Shown here: one piece after another, positions 37,348-48,397 of the stretch | Layout: every line of letters starts with the position of its first letter | Numbering within the stretch: position 1 is the first letter of the stretch | Assembly: GCA_041905405.1 (NCBI GenBank) | Contig: JAYRLC010000010.1 | Span: 43,642 to 107,641, forward strand | Direction of reading: 5' to 3' | DNA length: 64,000 nt | Origin: RAM1 sp041905405 | GTDB taxonomy: Bacteria > Pseudomonadota > Gammaproteobacteria > Burkholderiales > Burkholderiaceae_C | Made by a program: the position numbers and the translations under genes | The notes under the pieces: model-generated | Seen by the model: the letters and a program-made list of their open reading frames with translations, nothing else | Database searches by the model: none | What the model was told of the DNA's origin: nothing

Positions 37348-39194
37348 CGCTGCGCGCCGTGCTGCTGCTGGCGGCAGCCCTGCTCGGCGCCCAACCCCTG
37401 CGGGCCGAGCCCGCCACCGACGTCCAGCAGATTCAACACGCATCTTTCCTGAAAAGCGATGCGCCTGCGCCTGAGGACGGCACACCCCAGCCCTGGGAGC
37501 CACGCCGCCTGCCCGATCTATGGCGCGACCATGGGCCAAGCGACGCCGGGTTCGGCTGGTACCGCGTGGCGTTCGACGTGCGCCACCAGCCCGATACGCC
37601 CTGGGCGCTGCGCGTGCAATGGGCCAATTCGGCGCTGGCCGTGCGCCTGAACGGTGCGGACGTATGGCGCGAGCCGGCCTTCGACGCCGTGCACATCTCG
37701 CCGCGGGCAAGCCCTCCGTACCTGGTGGTACTGCCTGCTTCGCTGCTGCTGGAAGGCCGCAACGTGCTGGACGTTCAGCTGCGTGTGGAACGCGATATCA
37801 ACGCCGGCCTGTCAGTGCTGGAGGTCGGGCCGCAGGAATGGGTCGCACCGCGCTACGCGGCCGAGCGTTTCTGGCGCGCCGACCTGCCGCGCGCGCTGAA
37901 CCTGGCCACATTGGCCGCGGCGGCGTTCGTGGGCTTGCTGTGGCTGCGCCGGCCCGGGCACAGCCTCTACCCATGGTTCTGCGCGCTGGCGCTGACATGG
38001 GCGCTTCGCGCGCTTTACTACACGGGCGACGATGGCTGGCTGGTGCCGCTGCGCGAACCGCTGGGCCTGCGAAGCGGCGACTTCTTCCTTGCAGCCAGCC
38101 TGTCGCTGGGCTTTGTGCTGCTGGCCATCGTGGTCAACCGCTTCGCGCAACGCCCTCACCGGGTGGCCGAGCGCATCGGGCTGGCGCTGTGCGTGGCGGC
38201 GCCGCTGGCCATCACACCGCTGGGTCACCAGGTCCTGGCATCGCTGCGGCCAGCCTGGTGGGCGTTGGCCGTGGTATTTGGTGCCTGGGCCGCCGTTACG
38301 GCGGCGCGGCTGGCCTGGCACGAGCGTCAGGCGCCGCACACGCTGATCCTGTCCGGCATCGCATTCATGGCGGCGACCTGCCTGCACGATTGGGGCGTGG
38401 TTGCCGGCCACCTGCCTTACAGCCCCCTGCCCTGGTTGAACTACGGCCCGCCGCTGATGGTGGCGACGCTGGTGGCGGCGCTGGGCGGGCGCTATTTTCA
38501 GGCGCTGGACGAGGCTGAGCGCCTGAACGCCGGGCTGGAGCAGCGCGTGCGGGACAAAACGCTGGAACTGGAACGCCACTACGAGCGCATTGCCCAGCTC
38601 GAAAGCGCCGCCGCCGTGGCCGGCGAACGCGAGCGGCTGATGCGCGACATGCACGACGGGGTGGGCTCCCAGCTCATCGCGCTGCAGCATGCGCTCGAAA
38701 AGGGTGCGCTGGACGGCCCGCGCGCCGCGGCGCTGGTGCGCGAATGCGTGGACGATCTGCGGCTGGTCATCGACTCGCTGGACACCGCCGCGACCTCCAT
38801 GAACGACGCACTGGCCAACCTGCGCTTCCGTCTGGAACCTCGCCTGGCGGCCGCAGGCATCGCGTCAGCCTGGGAACTGCAGGCGCCGGACCTGAACTTT
38901 GCGCCGGGCGTGGTGCTGCAAATGCTGCGCATCCTGCAGGAGGCGCTGACCAACGCCCTCAAGCATTCGGGCGCGCGCAACGTCCGCGTGGCCTGGGTCG
39001 CCGATGCCCAAGCACCGCTCGTGCATTTGCGGGTTCAGGACGACGGACGCGGCCTGGCCGCGCAGACGGCCAGCGGACGCGGCCTGGGCAACATGCGGTT
39101 GCGGGCGCAGCGCATCGGCGCGATGCTGGAAGTGTCCGGCAGCGCAGCCGGGACCACCGTGACAGCAAGCCTGCCGGTCCAGGCCGCCCCCTGA
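37344..39194 (+). CDS. 7TM (DISM-type) sensor histidine kinase, HisKA_3 class
   Basis: A 616-residue inner-membrane sensor. A signal peptide (to about residue 21) and an extracytoplasmic beta-sandwich domain (GWYRVAFDVRHQ, WANSALAVRLNG; galactose-binding-like) come first. About seven membrane helices (roughly 180-385), a coiled-coil linker and a HisKA_3 dimerisation domain follow, with the phospho-histidine in LMRDMHDGVGSQLIALQ (near residue 437). The ATPase domain ends the protein (QEALTNALKHSGARNV, DDGRGLAAQTASGRGLGNMR as two segments). This class pairs with NarL-type regulators, here the first gene of the same operon. Confidence 0.9.
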   Translation: MTLRAVLLLAAALLGAQPLRAEPATDVQQIQHASFLKSDAPAPEDGTPQPWEPRRLPDLWRDHGPSDAGFGWYRVAFDVRHQPDTPWALRVQWANSALAVRLNGADVWREPAFDAVHISPRASPPYLVVLPASLLLEGRNVLDVQLRVERDINAGLSVLEVGPQEWVAPRYAAERFWRADLPRALNLATLAAAAFVGLLWLRRPGHSLYPWFCALALTWALRALYYTGDDGWLVPLREPLGLRSGDFFLAASLSLGFVLLAIVVNRFAQRPHRVAERIGLALCVAAPLAITPLGHQVLASLRPAWWALAVVFGAWAAVTAARLAWHERQAPHTLILSGIAFMAATCLHDWGVVAGHLPYSPLPWLNYGPPLMVATLVAALGGRYFQALDEAERLNAGLEQRVRDKTLELERHYERIAQLESAAAVAGERERLMRDMHDGVGSQLIALQHALEKGALDGPRAAALVRECVDDLRLVIDSLDTAATSMNDALANLRFRLEPRLAAAGIASAWELQAPDLNFAPGVVLQMLRILQEALTNALKHSGARNVRVAWVADAQAPLVHLRVQDDGRGLAAQTASGRGLGNMRLRAQRIGAMLEVSGSAAGTTVTASLPVQAAP

Positions 39195-39225
39195 GCACGC
39201 AACATTGCGGGCGCACAATCGCCCC

Positions 39226-40698
39226 ATGCAGGCCCACAAACCCTCACAGCTTCAATCCGTCTACCCGTCGCGGGCCTGGCCATTGCATGAGGTCACGGCC
39301 ACGCGAGCGCTCGAAGCCGCGGCACAGGCTGCGTTGCCGGAGCACACCCTGATGCAGCGCGCTGGTCTGGCCGTGGCACGCCTGGCGTTGGCCGTCGCAC
39401 CGCAGGCCCGCACGATCTGGATCGCCTGCGGGCCTGGCAACAACGGCGGCGACGGACTGGAAGCCGCGCTACACCTGCGGACCTGGGGCGGCAACGCAAT
39501 CGTTACCTGGCTGGGTGACGAAGCCACCGTTCCCCCGGACGCCCGCGCCTCGCTGGTGCGCGCCCGTGAGGCCGGCGTGCCCTTTGCCGATGCGTCGCCG
39601 CCGGACATGGCGGCAACGGACCTGTGCATCGACGCATTGCTGGGCATAGGGAGCAGCCGCGCGGCCGCGGGCCGCCTGGCCGCCTGCATCACTGAACTGA
39701 ACGCCTCACCCGCCCCAGTGCTGGCGGTGGACGTGCCCAGCGGGCTCAACCCCGATACCGGCCATGCCGCTGGCCCCACCGTGCAGGCCCGCTGGACGCT
39801 GAGCCTGCTGACGCTGAAACCCGGGCTGTTCACAGCCAGCGGACGTGATGCCGCAGGTGCTGTCTGGCTCGACACCCTGGCCATCGATACGGCAGGCGCG
39901 CCACCGTGCGCCCATCTGGCGGGTGCGCCGGTCGCAAGGGCAAGGCCCCACGCATCGCACAAAGGCAGCTATGGCGACGTGGCCGTCATCGGCGGAGCCC
40001 CGGGCATGGCCGGGGCCGCCCTGCTCGCGGCACGCGCGGCGCTGCATGGGGGCGCGGGCCGTGTGTTCGTGGGTCTGCTGGACGGCGCGGTGGCAACGCA
40101 CGACGCCGCGCAGCCCGAACTGATGCTGCGCCCGTGGGATTCGCTGGACCTGGATACGGCGACCGTCGTCTGCGGTTGCGGCGGCGGCCAGGCGGTGCGC
40201 GAGGTACTGCCGGCCGTGCTGTCCCGCGCCCGCCGGCTCACGCTGGACGCCGACGCGCTCAACGCCATCAGCGACGATGCGTCACTGCAGGTCCTTTTGC
40301 GCTCGCGCGCGCAGCGTCACCCCGGCAGCACGGTTATCACCCCCCATCCGCTGGAGGCAGCGCGGCTGCTGGGCTGCGACACGGCCGCTGTCCAGGTCGA
40401 CCGCCTGAAGGCTGCGCGCCGGCTTTCGCAGCAGTTTGGCTGCACGGTTGTACTCAAGGGCTCCGGCAGCGTCATTGCGAGCGCTGAAGCGCCGGCGCTG
40501 ATCAATCCCACAGGCAATTCACGGCTGGCGACCGCTGGAACGGGCGATGTGCTGGCGGGGCTGATCGGCGCGCTGCAGGCAAGCGGCATGAACGCAGTCG
40601 ATGCGGCAGCCACGGCCGCGTGGCGTCACGGCCACGCCGCCGACGAATGGCCCGCGGCTCTGCCACTCACCGCCGGCGCGCTCGCGGCAAAGCTCTGA
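39226..40698 (+). CDS. nnr: bifunctional NAD(P)H-hydrate epimerase/dehydratase
   Basis: A 490-residue repair enzyme. The N-terminal YjeF_N epimerase domain carries CGPGNNGGDGLEAALHL. The C-terminal carbohydrate-kinase-like dehydratase domain carries HKGSYGDVAVIGGAPGMAGA (20 residues) and the ATP/ADP loop NSRLATAGTGDVLAGLIGA. It converts damaged NAD(P)HX back to NAD(P)H. The ATG at 39226 is chosen over an upstream in-frame start within the kinase terminator region. Convergent and back-to-back with the SDR gene at 40699. Confidence 0.95.
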   Translation: MQAHKPSQLQSVYPSRAWPLHEVTATRALEAAAQAALPEHTLMQRAGLAVARLALAVAPQARTIWIACGPGNNGGDGLEAALHLRTWGGNAIVTWLGDEATVPPDARASLVRAREAGVPFADASPPDMAATDLCIDALLGIGSSRAAAGRLAACITELNASPAPVLAVDVPSGLNPDTGHAAGPTVQARWTLSLLTLKPGLFTASGRDAAGAVWLDTLAIDTAGAPPCAHLAGAPVARARPHASHKGSYGDVAVIGGAPGMAGAALLAARAALHGGAGRVFVGLLDGAVATHDAAQPELMLRPWDSLDLDTATVVCGCGGGQAVREVLPAVLSRARRLTLDADALNAISDDASLQVLLRSRAQRHPGSTVITPHPLEAARLLGCDTAAVQVDRLKAARRLSQQFGCTVVLKGSGSVIASAEAPALINPTGNSRLATAGTGDVLAGLIGALQASGMNAVDAAATAAWRHGHAADEWPAALPLTAGALAAKL

Positions 40699-41445
40699 TC
40701 AGCCGCGGCCCGCGAAGGGCATCTTGGTTGCCATGACCGTGTGGAACATGACATTGGCTTCCAGCGGCAGGTTGGCCATGTACAGCACCGACTGGCCGAC
40801 GATGTCCACGTTCATGAGCGGCTCCACGGCGATCTCGCCGTTGGCCTGCGGCACGCCCTTGGCCATGCGCATGGCCATCTCGGTGCCGGCATTGCCCACA
40901 TCGATCTGACCCACGGCAATATCGTGCTTGCGCCCGTCCAGCGACGCAGTCTTGGTCAGCCCCATCACTGCGTGCTTGGTCGCCGTGTAGGCGATGGAGT
41001 TGGGCCGCGGCGTGTGGGCCGAGATCGAGCCGTTGTTGATGATGCGCCCGCCCCTGGGTTCCTGCGCCTTCATGACGCGGAACGCGTGCTGGATGCAATA
41101 GAACATGCCGTTGAGGTTGATGTCCACGACGTTCTTCCACTGCTCGATGGTGAGCTCGTCCAGCGGCACGCCCGGCGCGTTGACGCCCGCGTTGTTGAAC
41201 AGCAGGTCCACGCGGCCAAAGGCCTGTACGACGCGATCGAACAACGCGCGCACGGCCTGCGGGTCCGCCACATCGGTGGGCACGGCCACTGCGCGCGGGC
41301 CAGCGCCTGATTCAGCGGCCACGGCTTCCAGCGGCTCGGCCCGGCGGCCGGCCAGCGCCACATGCCAGCCGTCTTTCAGCAGCGCCAGCGCCGCGGCGCG
41401 GCCAATACCGGTGCCCGCGCCCGTGACGATCGCGATCTTGCTCAT
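40699..41445 (-). CDS. short-chain dehydrogenase/reductase
   Basis: A 248-residue SDR. The NAD(P) motif TGAGTGIGRAAALAL is followed by the NNAG motif (LLFNNAGVNAPG), the catalytic Ser in NNGSISAH and the Y-x-x-x-K in SIAYTATKHAVMG. The substrate cannot be assigned; classical 3-oxoacyl-ACP reductase-like sequence. Its stop is adjacent to the nnr stop. Its start is 47 bp from the rnr stop on the same strand. Confidence 0.85.
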   Translation of the reverse strand: MSKIAIVTGAGTGIGRAAALALLKDGWHVALAGRRAEPLEAVAAESGAGPRAVAVPTDVADPQAVRALFDRVVQAFGRVDLLFNNAGVNAPGVPLDELTIEQWKNVVDINLNGMFYCIQHAFRVMKAQEPRGGRIINNGSISAHTPRPNSIAYTATKHAVMGLTKTASLDGRKHDIAVGQIDVGNAGTEMAMRMAKGVPQANGEIAVEPLMNVDIVGQSVLYMANLPLEANVMFHTVMATKMPFAGRG

Positions 41446-41492
41446 TTTCTGGTACTCCTCGTTGTGATTATCGATACTGCATGGTGCGCTTT

Positions 41493-43889
<2,397 letters not shown>

Positions 43890-43899
43890 AATATAAGTT

Positions 43900-43930
43900 A
43901 AAAGCCGCCTCACAAAGGCGGCTTTTGCTT
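43900..43930. terminator. bidirectional terminator between tRNA-Leu and rimO
   Basis: AAAAGCCGCC (43900-43909) pairs with GGCGGCTTTT (43917-43926) across a 7-base loop. The A and T runs on each side let it end tRNA-Leu on plus and rimO on minus. Its 3' arm is part of a 22-bp tandem duplication. Confidence 0.85.
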
Positions 43931-43956
43931 TTGGCAAAGGCGGCTTTTGCTTTTGG
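43913..43956. repeat. 22-bp perfect tandem duplication in the terminator
   Basis: The unit beginning CAAAGGCGGCTTTTGC and ending TTTTGG is present twice without change, at 43913-43934 and 43935-43956. It duplicates the descending terminator arm, so two arms compete for one ascending arm. Confidence 0.9.
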
Positions 43957-43969
43957 GCGTGACCACGTA

Positions 43970-45358
43970 TCAAACCGGCAAGGCCACGAGGTCGTGACCT
44001 TGCGTGCCGACGATGCGGGCGCGCGTGAACTCACCGACCTTGAGCGTCTTGCTGATCTTCTCCGGTGGCAGCAGCTTGACCGTGCCGTCGATCTCGGGCG
44101 CATCGGCATATGACCGCCCCACGCCGCCCTTGCGCCCCAAGCCTGGCGCCGAGTCCACCAGCACCTGCATGTTGGCGCCGATACGGCGTTCAAGCTTCGC
44201 AGCCGAGACCGACTCGGCCACCGCCATGAAGCGCGCGCGGCGCTCTTCGCGGACTTCCTGCGGCAGCATGCCGGGAATGTCGTTGGCCAATGCGCCTTCG
44301 ACCGGGCTGTAGGCGAAGCAACCTGCCCGGTCGATCTGCGCTTCGCGCATGAAGTCCAGCAGGTGCGTGAACTCCTCTTCCGTCTCGCCAGGAAAGCCTG
44401 CGATGAAGGTGCTGCGGATCACGAGTTCGGGGCACATGTCGCGCCAACGCTGAATGCGCTCCAGATTCTTTTCACCGCTGGCCGGCCGCTTCATGCGGCG
44501 CAACACGTCGGGATGGCTGTGCTGGAACGGCACGTCCAGGTAGGGCAGGATTTTTCCCGTGGCCATCAGTGGAATCACCTCATCCACCGACGGGTATGGG
44601 TACACATAGTGCAACCGCACCCATGCCCCGTACTGCGCCGCGATGTCGCCAAGCGTTTGCACCAGTTCCAGCATGCGCGTCTTCACGGGCTTGCCGTCCC
44701 AGAAGCCGGTGCGGTACTTCACGTCCACGCCGTAAGCCGACGTGTCCTGGCTGATGACCAGCAGCTCCTTCACGCCGCCCTCGAACAGTGCATGCGCTTC
44801 CTTGAGCACATCGCCGATGGGGCGAGACACCAGGTCGCCGCGCATCGAAGGGATGATGCAGAAGGTGCAGCGGTGGTTGCAGCCTTCGCTGATCTTGAGA
44901 TAGGCGTAGTGCTTGGGTGTGAGCTTGACGCCCGCCGCGGGGACGAGATCGACAAAAGGATCGTGCGGTTTGGGCAGGTTGGCGTGCACCGCGTCCATGA
45001 CCTCTTGCGTCGCATGCGGCCCCGTCACGGCCAGGACGCTCGGGTGCATCTGCTTGACCAGGTTGCCACCGCCCTCGCCCGCCTTGGCACCCAGGCAACC
45101 GGTGACGATGACTTTGCCGTTCTCGGCCAGCGCCTCGCCGATGGTGTCCAGGCTTTCCTTGACGGCGTCGTCGATGAAGCCGCAGGTGTTGACGATGACC
45201 AGGTCCGCGCCCTCAAAGGTCTTGGATGTCTGGTAGCCCTCGGCACTCAGCTGCGTGAGGATCAGTTCGGAATCGGTCAGGGCCTTGGGGCAGCCCAGGC
45301 TGACGAATCCCACTTTGGGGGTTTTGATTTCGGGGGCGACAACTTCACTCATCCCCAT
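43970..45358 (-). CDS. rimO: ribosomal protein S12 methylthiotransferase RimO
   Basis: A 462-residue radical-SAM enzyme adding a methylthio group to Asp89 of S12. N-terminal UPF0004 domain with the first cluster cysteines (KVGFVSLGCPKALTDSE, VNTCGFIDDA, VTGCLGAKAG). The central radical-SAM CxxxCxxC is CNHRCTFC near residue 157-164. The C-terminal TRAM-like domain ends RIVGTQGHDLVAL. Start ATG 45358 with AGGGA upstream, or ATG 45352. 22 bp upstream of it ends phaR. Confidence 0.95.
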   Translation of the reverse strand: MGMSEVVAPEIKTPKVGFVSLGCPKALTDSELILTQLSAEGYQTSKTFEGADLVIVNTCGFIDDAVKESLDTIGEALAENGKVIVTGCLGAKAGEGGGNLVKQMHPSVLAVTGPHATQEVMDAVHANLPKPHDPFVDLVPAAGVKLTPKHYAYLKISEGCNHRCTFCIIPSMRGDLVSRPIGDVLKEAHALFEGGVKELLVISQDTSAYGVDVKYRTGFWDGKPVKTRMLELVQTLGDIAAQYGAWVRLHYVYPYPSVDEVIPLMATGKILPYLDVPFQHSHPDVLRRMKRPASGEKNLERIQRWRDMCPELVIRSTFIAGFPGETEEEFTHLLDFMREAQIDRAGCFAYSPVEGALANDIPGMLPQEVREERRARFMAVAESVSAAKLERRIGANMQVLVDSAPGLGRKGGVGRSYADAPEIDGTVKLLPPEKISKTLKVGEFTRARIVGTQGHDLVALPV

Positions 45359-45380
45359 ATTGTCCCTGTTCTGACAGGAA

Positions 45381-45914
45381 TCAGCGTTTCAACCCGAACG
45401 CCCCGAACATCTGCTCGGTCTGCTTCTGCATCTGTTCCTGCATCTTGTCGAACATGGCCTTGGACTGTTCGGCATAGCTGCCCATCATGCCCTGCACCAT
45501 CGGGTTCTGCATGTTCATGAACTGCGCCCACATCTCGGGCGTGACACCCTTGGACTGCTCGGTGAGCTTGGCCTGTATGTCGGTGAACGCCTGAACGTTC
45601 TTTTCGAGGTAGGTTCCCATGAAGCCCTGCATCGCATGCCCATAGAAGCGGATGATGTTGGCCAGCACCGCCTCGCTGAACATCGGCGCACCGCCGGCTT
45701 CCTCCTCCAGGATGATCTGCAGCAGGATGCTGCGCGTGAGGTCCTCGTTGGTCTTGGCATCGCGCACCACGAAGGCTTCGCTGTCCATCACGAGCTGCTT
45801 GACCTCGGCCAGCGTGATGTAGGTGGATGTGTCGGTGTCGTAAAGCCGCCGGTTGGGGTACTTCTTGATCACGCGCTGCGCGGGTTTGGCTGCGCCGGCT
45901 TTCTTGCTTTGCAC
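45381..45914 (-). CDS. phaR: polyhydroxyalkanoate synthesis repressor PhaR
   Basis: A 177-residue protein from GTG 45914. The PHB/PHA accumulation regulator DNA-binding domain is RVIKKYPNRRLYDTDTSTYI, followed by the PHB_acc domain (ILLQIILEEEAGGAPMFSE, FYGHAMQGFMGTYLEKN). A Met/Gln-rich C-terminus follows. In Ralstonia-type bacteria PhaR represses phasin genes and is released onto PHB granules. The GTG is preferred because GAGGAG lies seven bases upstream; ATG 45941 would add nine residues without a ribosome site. bdhA at 49398 serves the same storage pathway. Confidence 0.9.
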   Translation of the reverse strand: MQSKKAGAAKPAQRVIKKYPNRRLYDTDTSTYITLAEVKQLVMDSEAFVVRDAKTNEDLTRSILLQIILEEEAGGAPMFSEAVLANIIRFYGHAMQGFMGTYLEKNVQAFTDIQAKLTEQSKGVTPEMWAQFMNMQNPMVQGMMGSYAEQSKAMFDKMQEQMQKQTEQMFGAFGLKR

Positions 45915-46069
45915 TGGAGAGCTCCTCGGTCTGGCGGACATGCACAGGTTGTGCCTGGTGCACCGCAACACATTCTAGGGAGCGAGGTCCGCATGCCGCC
46001 CGAAGGTTTACCCTGAGCGGGTGTCACCTGTGTACCGGAAGACCGTCCGGAGGGAGGAAGCGGGAAAAT

Positions 46070-46146
46070 TGGTAGGCGCGATTGGACTCGAACCAACGAC
46101 CCCCACCATGTCAAGGTGGTGCTCTAACCAGCTGAGCTACGCGCCT
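46070..46146 (-). tRNA. tRNA-Val (anticodon GAC)
   Basis: A 77-base tRNA including the encoded CCA (46072-46070). The acceptor stem is AGGCGCG/CGCGCCT. The anticodon arm CCACC-TTGACAT-GGTGG gives GAC. The T-loop GGTTCGAGTCC is canonical. It lies between phaR and relA on the minus strand. Confidence 0.95.
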
Positions 46147-46177
46147 AAGGAATTTGTTCGAGACTGCGAGTATAGCA

Positions 46178-48379
46178 TCAGCGACGACGCGCCGATCTCA
46201 CGCCGCTCACGTCCGACACCACGCCCAGCACACGCGACAGGCGCCCGGAGTCGCTGACCTCGACCGTGAACGTCATCCAGGCGGTGCCCTTGACCGACTG
46301 TGTCTGCACGCCGATCACGTTCATCTTTTCCTTGGCAAACACTTCGGAAATGTCGCGCAGCAGGCCCTGCCGGTCGGCGGCTTCGACCGACACGTCCACC
46401 GGGTAGACGGCGGCCTGGCTCTCGGACTTGGGGGTGCCCCATTCGACATCGATCACGCGGCCTGCGCTGCGCGCCGCCATTTCGCGGAAGTTGCTGCAGT
46501 CGGCGCGGTGCACGCTCACGCCCTTGCCGCGCGTGACAAAGCCGCCAATGGCATCGGGCGGCGCGGGCTTGCAGCACTTGGCCAACTGGGTCATGAGCGA
46601 GTCGATACCCACCACGAGCACGCCGCCCTTGGGTATTTTCTCGCTCTGGCGCGACTTCTTGAGCAGCAGGAATTCGTCGGGCTCCAGGGCCGGCTCGGGC
46701 GGGCGCAGCAGTGTTTCGATGTTGCGCAGCGAAAACTCGTCCTTGCCCACGACTTCGAACAAATCGTCGGCGGCCTTGAAGCCCAGCTGGGACGCGAGGT
46801 CGTCCAGCTTCATGGCTGTTTTGCCCTCGCGCTGCAGGAGCTTTTCGACCAGCTCGCGGCCACGCGCGACGGTTTCGTGGCGCACCTGTTCGTTGAACCA
46901 GGCGCGCACCTTGGCCTTGGCGCGATGGCCGGCGAGGAAGCCGAGTTCGGCGTTCAGCCAATCGCGCGACGGACCGCCTTCCCTGACGACCGTGATTTCC
47001 ACGGTTTGCCCGTTCTGCAGCGGCGTGTTCAGCGGCACCATGACGCCGTCCACCTTCGCCCCGCGGCAGCGGTGCCCCAGGCTGGTATGCACGCTGTAGG
47101 CAAAGTCCACCGGCGTGGCGCCCTTGGCCAGTTCAACCACGGCGGCGTCGGGTGTCAGCACGTAGATGTGGTCGTCGAACAGACCCTGGTTTGCACCGGC
47201 CAGGTCGCGTTCCCACGCCAGCAGCTGGCGCAGCACGGCGATCTTGGCGTCGTAGTCGCTGCTGGCGGACACGCCCGCATAGCCCTTGGCACCAGCCTCC
47301 TTGTAGGCCCAGTGCGCGGCCACGCCGTGCTCCGCGTGGTCGTGCATGGCCTGCGTACGGATCTGGATTTCGATGGGCTGCCCGGCCGCGTCGCGCACCA
47401 CCGTGTGCAGCGACTGGTAGCCGTTGGCCTTTGGCCTGGCGATGTAGTCGTCGAATTCCTCGACGATCGGCGTGAAGCGGTCATGCACCCAGCTCAGCGC
47501 CGCGTAGCAGTCATTGACTTCAGGTACCACCACGCGCAGGGCCCGCACATCGAACACGCGGTCGAAGTCCAGCGACTTGCCGCGCATCTTGCGCACGATG
47601 CTGTAGATGTGTTTGGGCCGCCCGTGAACCGTGGCGGCGATGCCCTGGGACTTGAGTTCGGATTCCAGGGACTGTCGCAACTGCTCGACATAGGCCTCGC
47701 GCTCGGCCCGCTTCTCGTCCAGCAGCTTCGCGACCTTCTTGTAGGTGTCGGGCTCCAGGAAGCGGAAGGCCAGATCCTCCACCTCCCATTTGACCTGCCA
47801 GATGCCCAGGCGGTTGGCCAGCGGCGCAAACACCTGCAGCGATTCGCGCGCGACGCTGGGCGGCGCCATTGTTTTGCAGGCCGCGTGCCAGCGCAGTGTC
47901 TGCAGGCGCGAGGCCAGCCGCAACATCACCACGCGCAGGTCGCGCGAGAACGCAAGCAGCATCTTGCGCACGTTCTCGTTCTGCACCTTGGGATCGTCCA
48001 CGCGTTGCGCCGTCGATTCGCGCGACAACTGCTGCACGCGCACCAGTTTGGTCGTCTCCATCGCCAGTGCCGCGAAGCTGTCGCCGAACGCCTTGGTGAT
48101 GACCTCCTGCGGTTTGTTCAGGTGCTCGCAGGCATAGACCAGGTAGCTGGCCGCCTGCATGGCCTCGGACCCGCCCATGGATTTCAGAATGGCGGCCACT
48201 GCATCGGCGTGGGCCAGCGTGTTTTCGCCGGTGTCCAGCGTCTCGCTGGAGATCAGCGGCTCGGCAAACGAGCGCGCACGCGCCAGCGCGCCGGCCTGCG
48301 CGGGCAGGCTCTGCCCGGTAGCGGCGATGAGCTCGGGAACGGCGGCGCCATCGGGCTGCTCCGCGATCAGGCTTTTCAT
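46178..48379 (-). CDS. relA: RelA-type (p)ppGpp synthetase with degenerate HD domain
   Basis: A 733-residue stringent-response enzyme. The N-terminal hydrolase region is degenerate: where HD-hydrolases read LLHDVVEDT this protein reads YLVYACEHLNKP, so hydrolase activity is not expected. The synthetase domain is intact (HGRPKHIYSIVRKMRGKSLD, 20 residues; FDVRALRVVV; EFDDYIARPKANGYQSLHTV as 20 residues). A TGS domain (VYVLTPDAAVVELAKGATPV), a cysteine-containing region (LAKCCKPAPPDAIGGF) and a C-terminal ACT domain follow. It makes (p)ppGpp on stalled ribosomes. 18 bp after the hydrolase gene on the same strand. Confidence 0.95.
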   Translation of the reverse strand: MKSLIAEQPDGAAVPELIAATGQSLPAQAGALARARSFAEPLISSETLDTGENTLAHADAVAAILKSMGGSEAMQAASYLVYACEHLNKPQEVITKAFGDSFAALAMETTKLVRVQQLSRESTAQRVDDPKVQNENVRKMLLAFSRDLRVVMLRLASRLQTLRWHAACKTMAPPSVARESLQVFAPLANRLGIWQVKWEVEDLAFRFLEPDTYKKVAKLLDEKRAEREAYVEQLRQSLESELKSQGIAATVHGRPKHIYSIVRKMRGKSLDFDRVFDVRALRVVVPEVNDCYAALSWVHDRFTPIVEEFDDYIARPKANGYQSLHTVVRDAAGQPIEIQIRTQAMHDHAEHGVAAHWAYKEAGAKGYAGVSASSDYDAKIAVLRQLLAWERDLAGANQGLFDDHIYVLTPDAAVVELAKGATPVDFAYSVHTSLGHRCRGAKVDGVMVPLNTPLQNGQTVEITVVREGGPSRDWLNAELGFLAGHRAKAKVRAWFNEQVRHETVARGRELVEKLLQREGKTAMKLDDLASQLGFKAADDLFEVVGKDEFSLRNIETLLRPPEPALEPDEFLLLKKSRQSEKIPKGGVLVVGIDSLMTQLAKCCKPAPPDAIGGFVTRGKGVSVHRADCSNFREMAARSAGRVIDVEWGTPKSESQAAVYPVDVSVEAADRQGLLRDISEVFAKEKMNVIGVQTQSVKGTAWMTFTVEVSDSGRLSRVLGVVSDVSGVRSARRR

Positions 48380-48397
48380 CCTTGGCGAAATTCCATG

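Noticed and set aside
40699..41445. Acetoacetyl-CoA reductase (phaB) for PHB synthesis
   Set aside because: Only general SDR motifs are visible and no phaA or phaC is nearby, so I left the substrate open.
46021..46257. Plus-strand ORF with GAIGLEPTTPTMSRWCSNQL
   Set aside because: This is the translation of the strand opposite tRNA-Val, a common false annotation. The rest of it is antisense to the relA 3' end.
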